Shown piece after piece: positions 26,256-36,700 of a DNA stretch of 64,000 nucleotides. The position numbers and the translations under genes are program-made. Below the pieces are notes generated by a model that saw only the letters and a program-made list of their open reading frames with translations, searched no databases and was not told where the DNA came from. Positions within the stretch are counted from its first letter, which is position 1. Every line of letters starts with the position of its first letter. Origin of the DNA: Anaerosporomusa subterranea (lineage in GTDB: Bacteria; Bacillota; Negativicutes; Sporomusales; Acetonemataceae); contig NZ_LSGP01000006.1 in assembly GCF_001611555.1 (NCBI RefSeq), positions 62,001 to 126,000 on the forward strand, in the 5' to 3' direction.

Positions 26256-27167
26256 TTATCTGCCCCAACGATTAACAATAACCACTCCGCTGAGCGCCAG
26301 TACCCCGCCAGCCAGGGTAAACAGTGTTGGCATTTCTCCCAACCACAGCCAGGCAATCAGCACGGCCACCGGCGGTGAGAGATACAGAAAACTAGCCGCC
26401 CGCGACACAGGTACGATGGACAGGAAATAGGCCCAGCTTGCATAGGCGACCGCTCCAGGAAAGACGCCTAGGTAGACAACTGCCATTGAGGCGGAAAGCG
26501 GAGCGTCTGTAATCGCCCCGGTCAGACCAGGCAAGAAAACCAGCAGCGGTAGAGTGCCTGCCCAAACCAGATAGGCTGTTAATGGTAAGGCTGAGTAACG
26601 CTGCAGCAGTGGTTTTTGGATAACGATTGAAAGCGCAGACGCAACCGCTGCCACCAAAACCCATAACGCTCCCGCGTCAAAGCGCACTCCCTCGCCTTCA
26701 CCCCAAGCGATGAGCGCAGCGCCGCCAAAGCTGACGACAATACCCAACCAGCCGAACGGAGTTACTTTTTCACGCAAAAACACCGCTGCTAAGACAGCTG
26801 TTATAACCGGCGTGGCATTGATCAAAAAGCTGGCCGCACCAGCAGATACGGTGACTTCGCCATAGTTGAGCGCAGTATGATACACCGTAATCCAAAAAAA
26901 TCCAAGTAGAGCGATCCGCGGTACATCCTTGCGTTCGGGCAGCGGAATGCGCACTACGGCAGCATAAGCCGCCAGCGCCGCTGAAGCGCAGAGAAATCGG
27001 AACAGAGCCAAATGTCCAGGGCTAAATGCGGCCAAACCGGTGCGAATCCCTGCAAAGGCAGAGGCCCAAAGAATGATGGCGCATGCCATGGCGGCGAACG
27101 CTGCCGCCATATATCTCGATGCAGATACGCGCTCGCTGGCACTGGTCTCCGCCTGTGAATTTTCCAT
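26256..27167 (-). CDS. EamA/DMT-family transporter
   Basis: 303 aa, ten hydrophobic segments in two repeated EamA halves (first about 20-150, second about 160-300). Typical phrases are ILWASAFAGIRTGLAAFSPGHLALFRF and TPVITAVLAAVFLREKVTPFGWLG. Members export amino acids or other metabolites; the substrate is not predictable. TAAGGAGGTT precedes the ATG. Monocistronic, upstream of a divergently placed LysE gene. Confidence 0.9.
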   Translation of the reverse strand: MENSQAETSASERVSASRYMAAAFAAMACAIILWASAFAGIRTGLAAFSPGHLALFRFLCASAALAAYAAVVRIPLPERKDVPRIALLGFFWITVYHTALNYGEVTVSAGAASFLINATPVITAVLAAVFLREKVTPFGWLGIVVSFGGAALIAWGEGEGVRFDAGALWVLVAAVASALSIVIQKPLLQRYSALPLTAYLVWAGTLPLLVFLPGLTGAITDAPLSASMAVVYLGVFPGAVAYASWAYFLSIVPVSRAASFLYLSPPVAVLIAWLWLGEMPTLFTLAGGVLALSGVVIVNRWGR

Positions 27168-27342
27168 AATAACCTCCTTAGCAGTACCAAGAATCCTTTA
27201 CTGCAGACACAGAGAATTTTGTTTTATCGTAACATAACTTAATTTAATAGGGAATAACTGAGCTAAATTTATTAAGTTATTGAAAAATGCCGAAATAAGT
27301 TATAACATAGGCGATACAACCTTTAAACTAGGAGGAAATATT

Positions 27343-27960
27343 TTGTTAGCAGCATTACTTCATGGAATAGTGTTAGCCTTCGGGTTAATCCTCCCTCTTG
27401 GCGCACAAAATGTATTTGTCTTTAATCAAGGCGCCTCACAACCAAGGTTTAGCGATGCAATTCCAGTTATCATTACAGCTTCACTTTGCGATACTTTACT
27501 CATTTTGTTAGCTGTATTAGGAGTTTCTGTCATTGTGTTAACAGTTCCCGTATTGCAAACAGCCATCTTTTCTATTGGAATAGTATTTCTAGTTTATATG
27601 GGGTACTCGATTTGGAAGAGTGATACTGCAAACTTTAACCAAAATGACGCAGCAATGCCAATAAAAAAACAAATTGTGTTTGCCATGTCAGTGTCGCTGT
27701 TTAATCCTCACGCAATTCTTGATACGATTGGTGTGATTGGAACGAGTTCACTAAACTACGCTGGTTCAGAAAAAGTGGCATTTACTGCTGCCTGTATTTT
27801 TGTTTCCTGGCTTTGGTTTCTAAGTCTTGCTGTAGTTGGAAAGATTGTAGGTAATTTTGACTCTGAAGGTAAAATTCTTAAAAGGATAAATAAAGTATCA
27901 GCAATAATCATATGGACTGTAGCCGTATATATTGCTATTCAGCTATACAATACATTCTGA
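27343..27960 (+). CDS. LysE/ArgO-family amino acid exporter
   Basis: 205 aa from a TTG at 27343, chosen because AGGAGG lies 7 nt upstream; earlier in-frame starts lack a site and would lengthen the protein beyond the family norm. Six hydrophobic segments. The family signature GLILPLGAQNVFVFNQG (about 15-31) is intact, as is the second-half FNPHAILDTIGVIG motif. Members export lysine or arginine. A strong terminator follows at 28052. Confidence 0.88.
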   Translation: MLAALLHGIVLAFGLILPLGAQNVFVFNQGASQPRFSDAIPVIITASLCDTLLILLAVLGVSVIVLTVPVLQTAIFSIGIVFLVYMGYSIWKSDTANFNQNDAAMPIKKQIVFAMSVSLFNPHAILDTIGVIGTSSLNYAGSEKVAFTAACIFVSWLWFLSLAVVGKIVGNFDSEGKILKRINKVSAIIIWTVAVYIAIQLYNTF

Positions 27961-28051
27961 AATCGGCAATTCATTTGATACTGAGATCATACATGGATTG
28001 ATAGATAACTGAACTCCAACTAAAAAACGGACCAAAAAAATAGTAAAAATT

Positions 28052-28087
28052 AAAGCCGATGTTCCTTAGTGCAGGAAAATCGGCTTT
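28052..28087 (+). terminator. Terminator after the LysE-family gene
   Basis: aaagccgat (28052-28060) and atcggcttt (28079-28087), extended by ttcct/aggaa, followed by CTTC. Confidence 0.7.
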
Positions 28088-28136
28088 CTTCATGTCCAAA
28101 TTTGCTTCCACGTTGGTTGGTAGACCTCTACATGTT

Positions 28137-28165
28137 AATGCAGTCCGCCATGCCATCTGTGCACT
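28137..28165. repeat. Dispersed CTCTGCGGTTA repeat, partial copy
   Basis: Contains ctgtgcactctgcggttat, the right-hand part of the repeat seen fully at 3396 and 29793. Confidence 0.5.
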
Positions 28166-28192
28166 CTGCGGTTATCGTCCCTTATTTCGTGC

Positions 28193-29758
28193 TTACGCTG
28201 CCGGTTTCTCCTGCTTCATAATGCTCCAAACCTCAGTCAACCTGTCGTCGCCGACGAAGTTCAGAGTTTGCTGTCGGCGAATGGCGTCAACGAGCACGTC
28301 GCGCACCGGTTGATAGGTATCAGTCAGATTCTGCGCATCTTTGAACATCGTAAAGCCATCACCGCCTGAGGCCATGAAATCGTTAGTCACAACTTTATAT
28401 TTACCTTCCAGTTTCAGCGGTTTGCCATCACTCATGACCACTTCTACTACTCGCTTGCCTGCAGGCATCGATGCATCATAGATAACTTTGATACCAGCAA
28501 ACTGCAGCATGCCAATCTGTTCATTGCGGATACCATATTCGAGAACGCTGAGAACTTGCGCCCCTGTCATTTCGGCAGTGACCAGGGTATTGTCAAACGG
28601 CATTACCTCATACAATTGACCCATAGTTACCGTGCCCATTGGAATGCTGGTTCTGAGACCGCCGCCGTTCTGCAGAGCGATATCGGCGCCGACCGCCTTT
28701 CTGATGACATCTGACGACCACTGCCCTAAGAGTGAGAGCTGTTTGCGATCATGGGACAAAGGATGGGTTGTTTTACCGAGAACGATATTTTTTACTGGAT
28801 CAATTTCTGCTTTAGCTGCATCCAGTATTTTAGCTACACCAATATCAGCGGTCAGTATCGCCGGATCCATCTCAATCAGCGCAGCGCTCGATGCTAAGAC
28901 TTGTTTCGATCCGGGGACATAGAGCAGCGAAATTTTGCCAACAGCGCGACCGTTGTAACGTGCTTGCACCACCGGTACATTTTGCGCCTTGATGGCATAG
29001 CCCTCGTGTGAGTGACCGGTAATCAGTGCATCAACACCAACGCTTTTTTCGATAAATTCAGCTGCCTCACCAGTCAGAGCGCCGTTCTGCTGGTCAATTG
29101 CACCGCCGAGATGTGACAGTACGATAACAATGTCAGCCTGACGCTTCAGTTCTGGCAGCAGTTCGCGAAAAGTTGCCGCCGGATCGGCAAACGTCAGCCC
29201 GCTGACTAGCTTAGGGCTGGCCTTATAAGCAGACTCCGGTGTTGCCATGCCGACAATCGCAATTTTAACACCCTGTTTTTCAATGAGCATGTATGGCTTG
29301 GCAAAATCAGCAGCTTTGTTCGTCTTATTGTCAAGAATGTTGGCAGCAACAAATGGAAAGCGCGCTTGCTTGGCGCGAACTTTCAGAGTATCAATTCCCC
29401 AGTCAAATTCATGATTGCCGAGAGTCATCGCGGTAAAGCCAATGTTGTTCATAACATCAACCACAGTTTTGCCATATAAAAGATTGGAGTCCGGACTACC
29501 CTGGAACATGTCGCCCGCGCTGAGGATCAGCGTTCCCTCAGGATTCTTCGCCCGCTCTGCGCGCAACCATCCGGCTAGCTTTGCCGCGCCGGGATTTTTT
29601 CCAGCTTCAGCCAATGCGCCGTGATAGTCGTTAACTGTCAAAATATCAACTTGAACGTACGAAGGCGCAGCGGCTACCGGCAATGCAATAGACAAAACCA
29701 ACAACAAGGCCAACACAAGGATAGAGGGGCGGGAGTACAGGTTTCTCACGAGTTCCAC
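28193..29758 (-). CDS. Secreted 5'-nucleotidase/metallophosphatase (UshA family)
   Basis: 521 aa. A signal peptide (residues about 1-31, VLALLLVLSIALPVAAAP) directs it outside the inner membrane. The N-terminal metallophosphatase domain shows the metal ligands in DILTVNDYHGAL, SAGDMFQG, TLGNHEFDWG, LSHLGG and ITGHSHEG. The C-terminal 5'-nucleotidase domain has NGGGLRTSIPMG and the substrate-stacking region near NDFMASGGDGFTMF. It hydrolyses nucleotides or related phosphate esters for salvage. The start is a GTG at 29758; a second GTG three codons later is better spaced from AAAGGA and cannot be excluded. Confidence 0.92.
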   Translation of the reverse strand: MELVRNLYSRPSILVLALLLVLSIALPVAAAPSYVQVDILTVNDYHGALAEAGKNPGAAKLAGWLRAERAKNPEGTLILSAGDMFQGSPDSNLLYGKTVVDVMNNIGFTAMTLGNHEFDWGIDTLKVRAKQARFPFVAANILDNKTNKAADFAKPYMLIEKQGVKIAIVGMATPESAYKASPKLVSGLTFADPAATFRELLPELKRQADIVIVLSHLGGAIDQQNGALTGEAAEFIEKSVGVDALITGHSHEGYAIKAQNVPVVQARYNGRAVGKISLLYVPGSKQVLASSAALIEMDPAILTADIGVAKILDAAKAEIDPVKNIVLGKTTHPLSHDRKQLSLLGQWSSDVIRKAVGADIALQNGGGLRTSIPMGTVTMGQLYEVMPFDNTLVTAEMTGAQVLSVLEYGIRNEQIGMLQFAGIKVIYDASMPAGKRVVEVVMSDGKPLKLEGKYKVVTNDFMASGGDGFTMFKDAQNLTDTYQPVRDVLVDAIRRQQTLNFVGDDRLTEVWSIMKQEKPAA

Positions 29759-29792
29759 ATCCTTTCTCTTTTTGCTTTCGCAAGAACGAAGT

Positions 29793-30012
29793 TACGTTTA
29801 CCACAGCGTACACAGAGGATCTGTTGAGGAGGGAGTTATTATTGTACAGTGCGCAGGACATGCGCATATTTTTTTGTGTATTCCCTTTGCGCAGGCGCAC
29901 AGCGGCCTTTACACAATCGCTAGCCTCCGCGGGTGTACCCTCTGCGCACCCTCAGCGCACTCTGCGTACTCTGCGGTTAGAATCTCCAGTAGCCCTCTCT
30001 GCGGTTAGCGTC
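29793..30012. repeat. Dispersed repeat, two-armed copy between 5'-nucleotidase and addA
   Basis: The left arm gtttaccacagcgtacacag and the right arm actctgcgtactctgcggtt are nearly inverted relative to each other. A further tctctgcggttagcg lies at about 29995. The 265-nt gap holds nothing else I can recognise. Confidence 0.6.
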
Positions 30013-30023
30013 CTCCATCAATC

Positions 30024-33000
30024 TCACTCAACTGGCACCGCTTCCCGCCGGCAGAAAGAATAGATAAACTTTTCCTTCACCGGCTGGCCGATGATGGCTG
30101 TCACCGCTTCCGCGTACAGAGAGAGCTGCACCGCGTAGCGCTCGGCAAGCTGCCTGGCATCGGCTGTATAGTCAGTTTTATAATCAAGCAACACCAAGCC
30201 GTCTGCTTCAGCAAACAGACAATCTAGTGTCCCTTGCACAAATACGCTGTCACCGCTGCCTTGAGTTGCTGGCGCGAACCGTTCGGCAGGCAGCATCAGG
30301 CTAAACGGCAGTTCTTTCTTGACCCAGAGAGCCTGCTGCAGTCTCTTGCCTAAATCGCTGGTAAAAAATGCAGCTACCGCGTCAATGTCTACTGCCGCAG
30401 CTTCCTCTGGCAGCAGAAACTCCGCCGCTGTCATGAATTCCACTTGTCGGGCAATGTCGGCTTTGGTTAGGCCTAATTGGGGCTGGATGCGCTGCATGAC
30501 TAAATGAGTCACTGTACCGAGTTGCGCACCAGTCAACTTCTTTTCGCCGGTAAAGCGGGGCCGGGAATACAGTGTCGGTGTATACAACAGTTTTGCCTCC
30601 GCTGCGGTTTCTGCCATCCGGCGCTTGATTTCCGTAACTGTCAGCTTGGCCGGCTGACCGACTACAGCCGAATACGGGTATTGCCAATTCAATATCCGCC
30701 GAATCTCGGCGGCATCGCTGCTCACAGAAACCGGCTGTAATTGCCGCATCTGTTGCCAAAGGTCGGATTCCTGTTCGCCCTCGGCCTGATCACTGCCAGT
30801 ATCTGGCGTGAAATCGAGAGTAATCTGCCAGCACGAACTATTAGTATCGATTTCCAGTCCTTCCGGAGTAGCATTATCGGTTATGCCTGCCGCTTCCCGC
30901 AGTGGAGCGCCGTCAGGATGGCGAACCAAGGCAGGGACAATCCAGTCGAGATATGTCTTGGCGGCGGCAGTTTGCGCTTCTGGCAGAGTCCGCGCGCCTA
31001 AAGTTGCTGATTCGGCCCAGGCTATGCACTTAGCCGCCAGATCCCGGGCTGAACCAACCAGAATCAGCCTTTCTCTCGCCCGTGTCAGGGCAACATAGAG
31101 TATCCGCAGTTCCTCCGCTTTGGTTTCACGGCGAAGCTGCTGTGCAATCGCCCACCGTGCCAGCGTCGGATAGCGATAGCCTTGATTTGGCAAGGTGACA
31201 TAGGGTCCGATTCCCCAATCGCGGTGACACAGCACCAACTCACGGGTATCGCTAAGGTTAATTTCCTTGCCAATATCAGCGACAAACACGACCGGGAATT
31301 CCAGTCCCTTGCTTTTATGGATACTCATGATCCGTACAACATTTTCGTTTTCACCCAAGGCACGCGCTACCGCAAGATCAGCACCCCGTGCGGTGAGCGC
31401 TTCGATGAAGCGGAGAAAGCGGAACAAGCCTCGATAGTTGGTTGCCTCATATTGACGGGCCCGGTCGAACAGGGCCCGGAGATTTGCTTGGCGAAAGGCG
31501 CCGCCAGGCATGCCGCCAGCATAATCATAAAAGCCAGTCTCTTCATAAATCAGCCACAGCAATTCCGCCACGCTGCGCCGCCGGGCCAATGAGCGCCAGC
31601 GAGCGATAGTGGTGATAAAAGCGGCCGTCTTCTCTTTAAGCAGGGGCTGTTGAGTTTCCTCTTGAGCCATTGACAGCAGCAAATCCCATAGATCGCGGTG
31701 ATGTTCCTTGCCACCATCAGCGACTCGCAGCAACGCCAGCTCTTGACCGCTGAAATGGAACAACGGCGAGCGCAGTACTCCCGCCAGATGGATGTCTTGG
31801 CGGGGATTATCCAGTATCTGCAATAGGGAAACAATGATGCCAACCTCTGTTTCCCGGAAGTAACCTGTATCCATGTCCGCATAGCAAGGAATGCCAGCCG
31901 CCCGCAACAGGTCAAGCATTGGCTGTGCCTTTCCCTGAACCGACCGCAATAAAATGACAATATCCCGCCACCCTAATGGCCGGTAGCCTTTCGTCTCTTT
32001 ATCATAGACCTGATGCCCGCCCTGCATCAGTTGGTTAATACGGCTAGCAATCCAGGCAGCTTCGCGGCTAAACGAGTCCAGCGCAGCGCTGCCGTCATGG
32101 CTTGATTGTCCAGCCGCAGGGTCAGACTCAGATTCAGTGACCACAGCTTGCTCTGCTTCTGTATCCTGAGGGCGGCGTTCCAGGAGATGCAGTTCCACCC
32201 CGGCCAGACTATCCGCGCACGGCGGGTAGTCGAGTCCGGGATTCAAGCGTTCAGCCTCACCGTAGTCAAGCTCGGCGACCGCTTCGGTCATCAACTGACC
32301 AAATAAGAAATTAGACGCATGCAGCACGAGCGCCCGGCTGCGAAAATTGGCAGCCAGGTCGATGCGGCGGCAAGGTCCAATGCCCTCTGACGGGTAAGAG
32401 CGGTATTTTTCCATGAACAATCGCGGCTCAGCTAAACGGAACCGGTAGATGCTTTGCTTGACATCGCCGACCATGAAGCGGTTCGGCGGGTCGTCACGAG
32501 TCAGGAGCACGAGTATCGTTTCCTGCACGCCATTGGTATCCTGGTATTCATCCACCAACACCTCGGCGAAACTTTCCCGCATCTGTAGGGCCGCGGCTGA
32601 CGGCTTGGGATCACCGGGAGAGCTAGATTCATCAAGCAGGACAGCTAAACAAAAATGCTCTAAGTCGCTGAAATCAAGCACACTCTTTTTACGCTTTGTC
32701 TGAGAGAATGCCGTGGAAAACGCGATAACCAGCTGCGCCAACGCGCTGACCAGCGGGGTAAGCCCCCGCATATCTACAATCAAATCGGCACCGCTGCGGG
32801 CGAAATAGCTGTCTCGAATTCCGTTAACAGCCTTCTTCACCGCATCACGCCGCGATTTAAAGTACTCTCTACGGTCTTCGTCACCACCACGTACGGTTTT
32901 GAGTTTAACGAAATCCAGCCCGACAAAGGCCTGTTCCAGTTTCGCCCAGGAAAGGCGGGCAGCCAGGATGAGTTCACCAATTATTTCACTGTCGGCGGCA

Positions 33001-33755
33001 AATGTCTCAGCATAAGCGCCAAAGTCGGGATCAGCTTCTGCTTCTCTGATCAGTCGATCCAGCGCCCAGGCCCGATTCTCCAGTTGGAGCAGAATTTCCT
33101 GCCGCAAAAGGTTCGACCAAGGCGTATCATCAACGCCTGTCTCTGCCGGCAAATCAAACCGGCTGGCTAGCTGGCGCAGCCAGTGTTCAGGCCAGGGATG
33201 GCTGCGGGAAAATTCGTAGAGATTAAGCACCAACTGCATCAGCGTATCGTCACCGTCGGCGTCAGCGTAGTGGTCGATCAATAGGCTGAACCCCGGATCA
33301 TCTGCCTCATAGCAATCGGCAAAGACTTGCTCTAGCACATCAGCTTTCAGCAGTTCCATTTCAGCTGCCGCGCCGACACGAAAGCCGGGATCAAGGTCAA
33401 GCAAATAAAAATACTTGCGTACGACAGACTGACAAAATGAATGGATAGTCGAGATATTAGCCGAATTTAACAGAGCCGCCTGTCTGGCTAAACGGCGGGA
33501 AAACTTCTGTTGCTGCATGGCAGCAATCCGGGCGGCGATACGGGATCGCATTTCGGCGGCAGCCGCGCTGGTAAACGTCACAACCAACATACGGTCAACG
33601 TCGATCGGCTCCTCGCCCTGCGGGCCAGGCATGGTAATTTGATGAATGATGCGTTCTACCAGCACCGAGGTTTTCCCTGAACCAGCAGCAGCCGCAACCA
33701 ATAAATTGCAGCCCCGGGTTTCAATGGCTTGGATTTGTTCGGACGACCAACCCAC
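30024..33755 (-). CDS. addA: ATP-dependent helicase/nuclease subunit A
   Basis: 1243 aa. UvrD-like helicase plus RecB-type nuclease; with AddB it resects double-strand breaks up to Chi sites and loads RecA, replacing RecBCD. Visible parts: Q motif and Walker A (QIQAIETRGCNLLVAAAAGSGKTSVLVERI, about 7-36), TFTSAAAAEMRSRI (Ia), VDEYQDTN (II, about 397-404), GDVKQSIYRFR (III), SIHKSKGLEFPVVF (V), LYVALTRARERL (VI) and the C-terminal nuclease LDYKTDY (about 1195). GTG start after GAAGGAGGGG, 3 nt past the addB stop, so the two are translationally coupled. Confidence 0.97.
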   Translation of the reverse strand: MGWSSEQIQAIETRGCNLLVAAAAGSGKTSVLVERIIHQITMPGPQGEEPIDVDRMLVVTFTSAAAAEMRSRIAARIAAMQQQKFSRRLARQAALLNSANISTIHSFCQSVVRKYFYLLDLDPGFRVGAAAEMELLKADVLEQVFADCYEADDPGFSLLIDHYADADGDDTLMQLVLNLYEFSRSHPWPEHWLRQLASRFDLPAETGVDDTPWSNLLRQEILLQLENRAWALDRLIREAEADPDFGAYAETFAADSEIIGELILAARLSWAKLEQAFVGLDFVKLKTVRGGDEDRREYFKSRRDAVKKAVNGIRDSYFARSGADLIVDMRGLTPLVSALAQLVIAFSTAFSQTKRKKSVLDFSDLEHFCLAVLLDESSSPGDPKPSAAALQMRESFAEVLVDEYQDTNGVQETILVLLTRDDPPNRFMVGDVKQSIYRFRLAEPRLFMEKYRSYPSEGIGPCRRIDLAANFRSRALVLHASNFLFGQLMTEAVAELDYGEAERLNPGLDYPPCADSLAGVELHLLERRPQDTEAEQAVVTESESDPAAGQSSHDGSAALDSFSREAAWIASRINQLMQGGHQVYDKETKGYRPLGWRDIVILLRSVQGKAQPMLDLLRAAGIPCYADMDTGYFRETEVGIIVSLLQILDNPRQDIHLAGVLRSPLFHFSGQELALLRVADGGKEHHRDLWDLLLSMAQEETQQPLLKEKTAAFITTIARWRSLARRRSVAELLWLIYEETGFYDYAGGMPGGAFRQANLRALFDRARQYEATNYRGLFRFLRFIEALTARGADLAVARALGENENVVRIMSIHKSKGLEFPVVFVADIGKEINLSDTRELVLCHRDWGIGPYVTLPNQGYRYPTLARWAIAQQLRRETKAEELRILYVALTRARERLILVGSARDLAAKCIAWAESATLGARTLPEAQTAAAKTYLDWIVPALVRHPDGAPLREAAGITDNATPEGLEIDTNSSCWQITLDFTPDTGSDQAEGEQESDLWQQMRQLQPVSVSSDAAEIRRILNWQYPYSAVVGQPAKLTVTEIKRRMAETAAEAKLLYTPTLYSRPRFTGEKKLTGAQLGTVTHLVMQRIQPQLGLTKADIARQVEFMTAAEFLLPEEAAAVDIDAVAAFFTSDLGKRLQQALWVKKELPFSLMLPAERFAPATQGSGDSVFVQGTLDCLFAEADGLVLLDYKTDYTADARQLAERYAVQLSLYAEAVTAIIGQPVKEKFIYSFCRREAVPVE

Positions 33756-33758
33756 TAC

Positions 33759-36700
33759 CTACCCCTCCTTCCCGATCAGGCTAAAAATCGTATCATCATC
33801 AAGCAAAGGTAGTTTGGCAAAGTCATTATCAGCCAGCATCCGATCAAATTGGCAGACTGGCCGGAACCGGCAGCGCTCACAAGCGGTTCGACCAGCCAAG
33901 TCATACGGTCGCAGATCAATATCACCACTGAGAATTCCTTTGGCTGCTCGCTGACATTGCTGCTCCACATGGTGCATCAACAGCGTGAACTGTTCCTGAT
34001 CTTTTAAATAATGAGCAGTTTGTTTATAGAAGGTTCCCTTGTCTGGGTTAAAGCCGATCTTCAGAAACTGCGAGTACTGACGGATATTTGCGTCAAGCAG
34101 TTTCACAATGTCCGGATCAGCCAACACCCAGCCAGGCATTTTCATCTGCGCGTTGAGCTTTTCTGCCACTTTGTCCGGTGGCAGGAACGTAGACCCAGTC
34201 ACGCTGGGCCGTTTGAGAAAATAATACAGCACTCCCGCCGGCAGGCAGTCAGGCGCCCCTGTCAGCAGTTCACCTAACCGGCACGAAGCCAACAGATACA
34301 GCAAAAGCTGCAGCTTCAAGCCATGGTACACATCCAGCAGCTCCAACCAAGCGCCACCTGATTTATAATCAATGACTAGAAAATACTTTTTGCCATTGTG
34401 TTCGGCGCAGTCTAAGCGGTCAATCTGACCGGCCAACTCAAGCTCGATGCCATCTTCCAGTTGCAGCAAAATCGGCGGCAGCGAGTCGCCGCCTAGTCCA
34501 AAGGATTGCTCCAGCGCGATCGGCTTAAACGAACTCCCGCGGTCGAATTCCACCAGCCGCCAAATGACAGTTTCGGCAGTACGCCGGATTCGCCCCTGAA
34601 TATGCCGATACTGTGCGTTTGACAACAGGATCTCATTTTGCAGTTTCGGGGCAAGCTCGCCGACAATCGATTCACACAGCGAGGCGGTCTCATCCCGGCT
34701 CAAATCGCCCCAGTTCCGGCCAGACTGATTCACCGCTTCGCCAAACGACTTGACGACCGCATGCAGTAGCAGTCCCATGCCAGGCGGTTCCAGTTTGAAA
34801 ACCTGGCGTTCCCGCAGCTTCAGGCCAAAGCGGGCAAAATGCTGAAAGGGACAGGAATAAAACGATTCAAACGCAGTTACGCTGCCACGCAGACGCGACC
34901 CACGCGATAGCCAGAGCTGTCTGGCTAGCTGAGGATCAAGCTGAGTTTCGCTATTTGAGTGAAACAGCCCGGATAGCGCCAATCGCAATCCCGCTTTCCG
35001 TTCTTCATTTTCAAGACAGACATTATATACGTCAAGCCACACCGGACTAAGGTCTTCCGGTTTACCGCCCGATTGGCGCAAGCTAACCGCCAGTGCCGAA
35101 GCCGCCCGGCGCGGATGGGCAATAAACGATTTTTCCTCTCCCGGCAGTGGCTCGAGCCGCAGGGATCGCACCGAAAATCCGGGGTTAGAGCCGCCCTGAA
35201 CTCTCAGCTTGAGCTCGTTGACTGCCTGGGAAAGCTGCATTCCTTTACCCTCTTCATCAGCCAAGGAATAACTGACCCACAAGTATTCACTGGCCCTCGT
35301 TAACGCGAAATAGACCAGATAGGTCTCCGCAAAGGCCTCAGCAGCCGCACCTGGCGCCAGCTCGACTCCCATCCCCTTCAGCAACAGGCGTTCTTCATCA
35401 CTAAATAGACTGTCCACCTTACCGCGTCTCGGCAAAACCCCTTCATTGACTCCTGGCAGATAGACGGCTTTGGCTCTAAGCAGACGCGTCCGGTCAAGCG
35501 AAGTGACTGTAACATGATCCAGCCCTGACGGAATCAGCCCTAAGGTCAATCCCTCAAGACCTTCACCCAGTATTTCGCCATACTCTTCAAGCGTCATTGC
35601 CTGATCGCCACAACAATCAACCAATTCATCAAATAGACCAATAATTGCATTCCAAAGCTGGCTGTGTTCTTCAGCCAGCGCCAAATCACCCGCCGCCTCA
35701 GCCTCTTTCGCCCAGGCTTCTAAGGTTTGTGGGGCGTTGATCGCAATCAGGAAGCCAAATAGCTTGCCAGTATACTCAGCCGCCGTTTTCGACCGGCGGC
35801 ACTCGGCAGCTAGAGCAGCAAGCGGTGCAATCGCCTGGCGGCGGATGGTGTTCACCGTATCAAGATATTGTTGCCCCGCCGCGTCAGGCTGTTCATCTTC
35901 ATCCAGCGACCAGCGGCGCATGAACCGCCAGTCTTCTTCCTGCAGCCAACGCTTGCCGCGAATACCAAACTCTAACACGTAATTTTCCAATAGATCAATT
36001 TGTTCATCAGATAAAGGAAATAAGCCTGTTTTCAACGCACGAAATACCGGCTCATAATCCCAGCGTTCAACAATAGCCTCGACTGACGACCGCAGTACTT
36101 CTGCCAGCGGATGATGCACAGCCGGGCGGCGGCGATCCTGAAAACAGGGAATACCGTAATCAGCAAATACAGTGGCGATGATGTCAGAGTAAATTGCTTC
36201 ATCTCGCACCAGGACTGCCGTATCTCGCCAGCGGTAGCTCTTGTCCCGACATAAGCGAATAATATCGCGGGCGATCCCCTCAATCTCAGCCCTCCGGTTA
36301 GCTGCTTCAACGATAACAATGTCCTCTGTTTGAGCAATTTGTTTAGAGGGGGCTTCACCCTTCACCCCTGCTAGTGACTGTTCAATATAGGTCAGTAACG
36401 AACTAGCTGCAAACCGGCCCGGACTGCGGACCTCCTGCGCCTCAAACGACAATTGATTATCCTTGGCCAGCTGTTTGATGAGAGCCGCCGTCACTGCCTG
36501 GCGGTAAAATAAATCGACCTCCTGTTTATCTTCAGCCTCATGCCGGTCCAGACACAAGGTTATGGTCAAGTTCTCTGCTACGTTAGCCAGTGCGCCGAGT
36601 ACACCATATTCTTGTTTGGTAAACCAATCAAACCCATCAACAAATACAGTAGAACCACGCAGGCTGGAGCGAGAAATCTTGTGCAGCAGCATACCCAGAT

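Noticed and set aside
30382-31592. Long frames antisense to addA
   Set aside because: Shadows of a GC-rich coding frame; addA has all helicase and nuclease motifs in its own frame.
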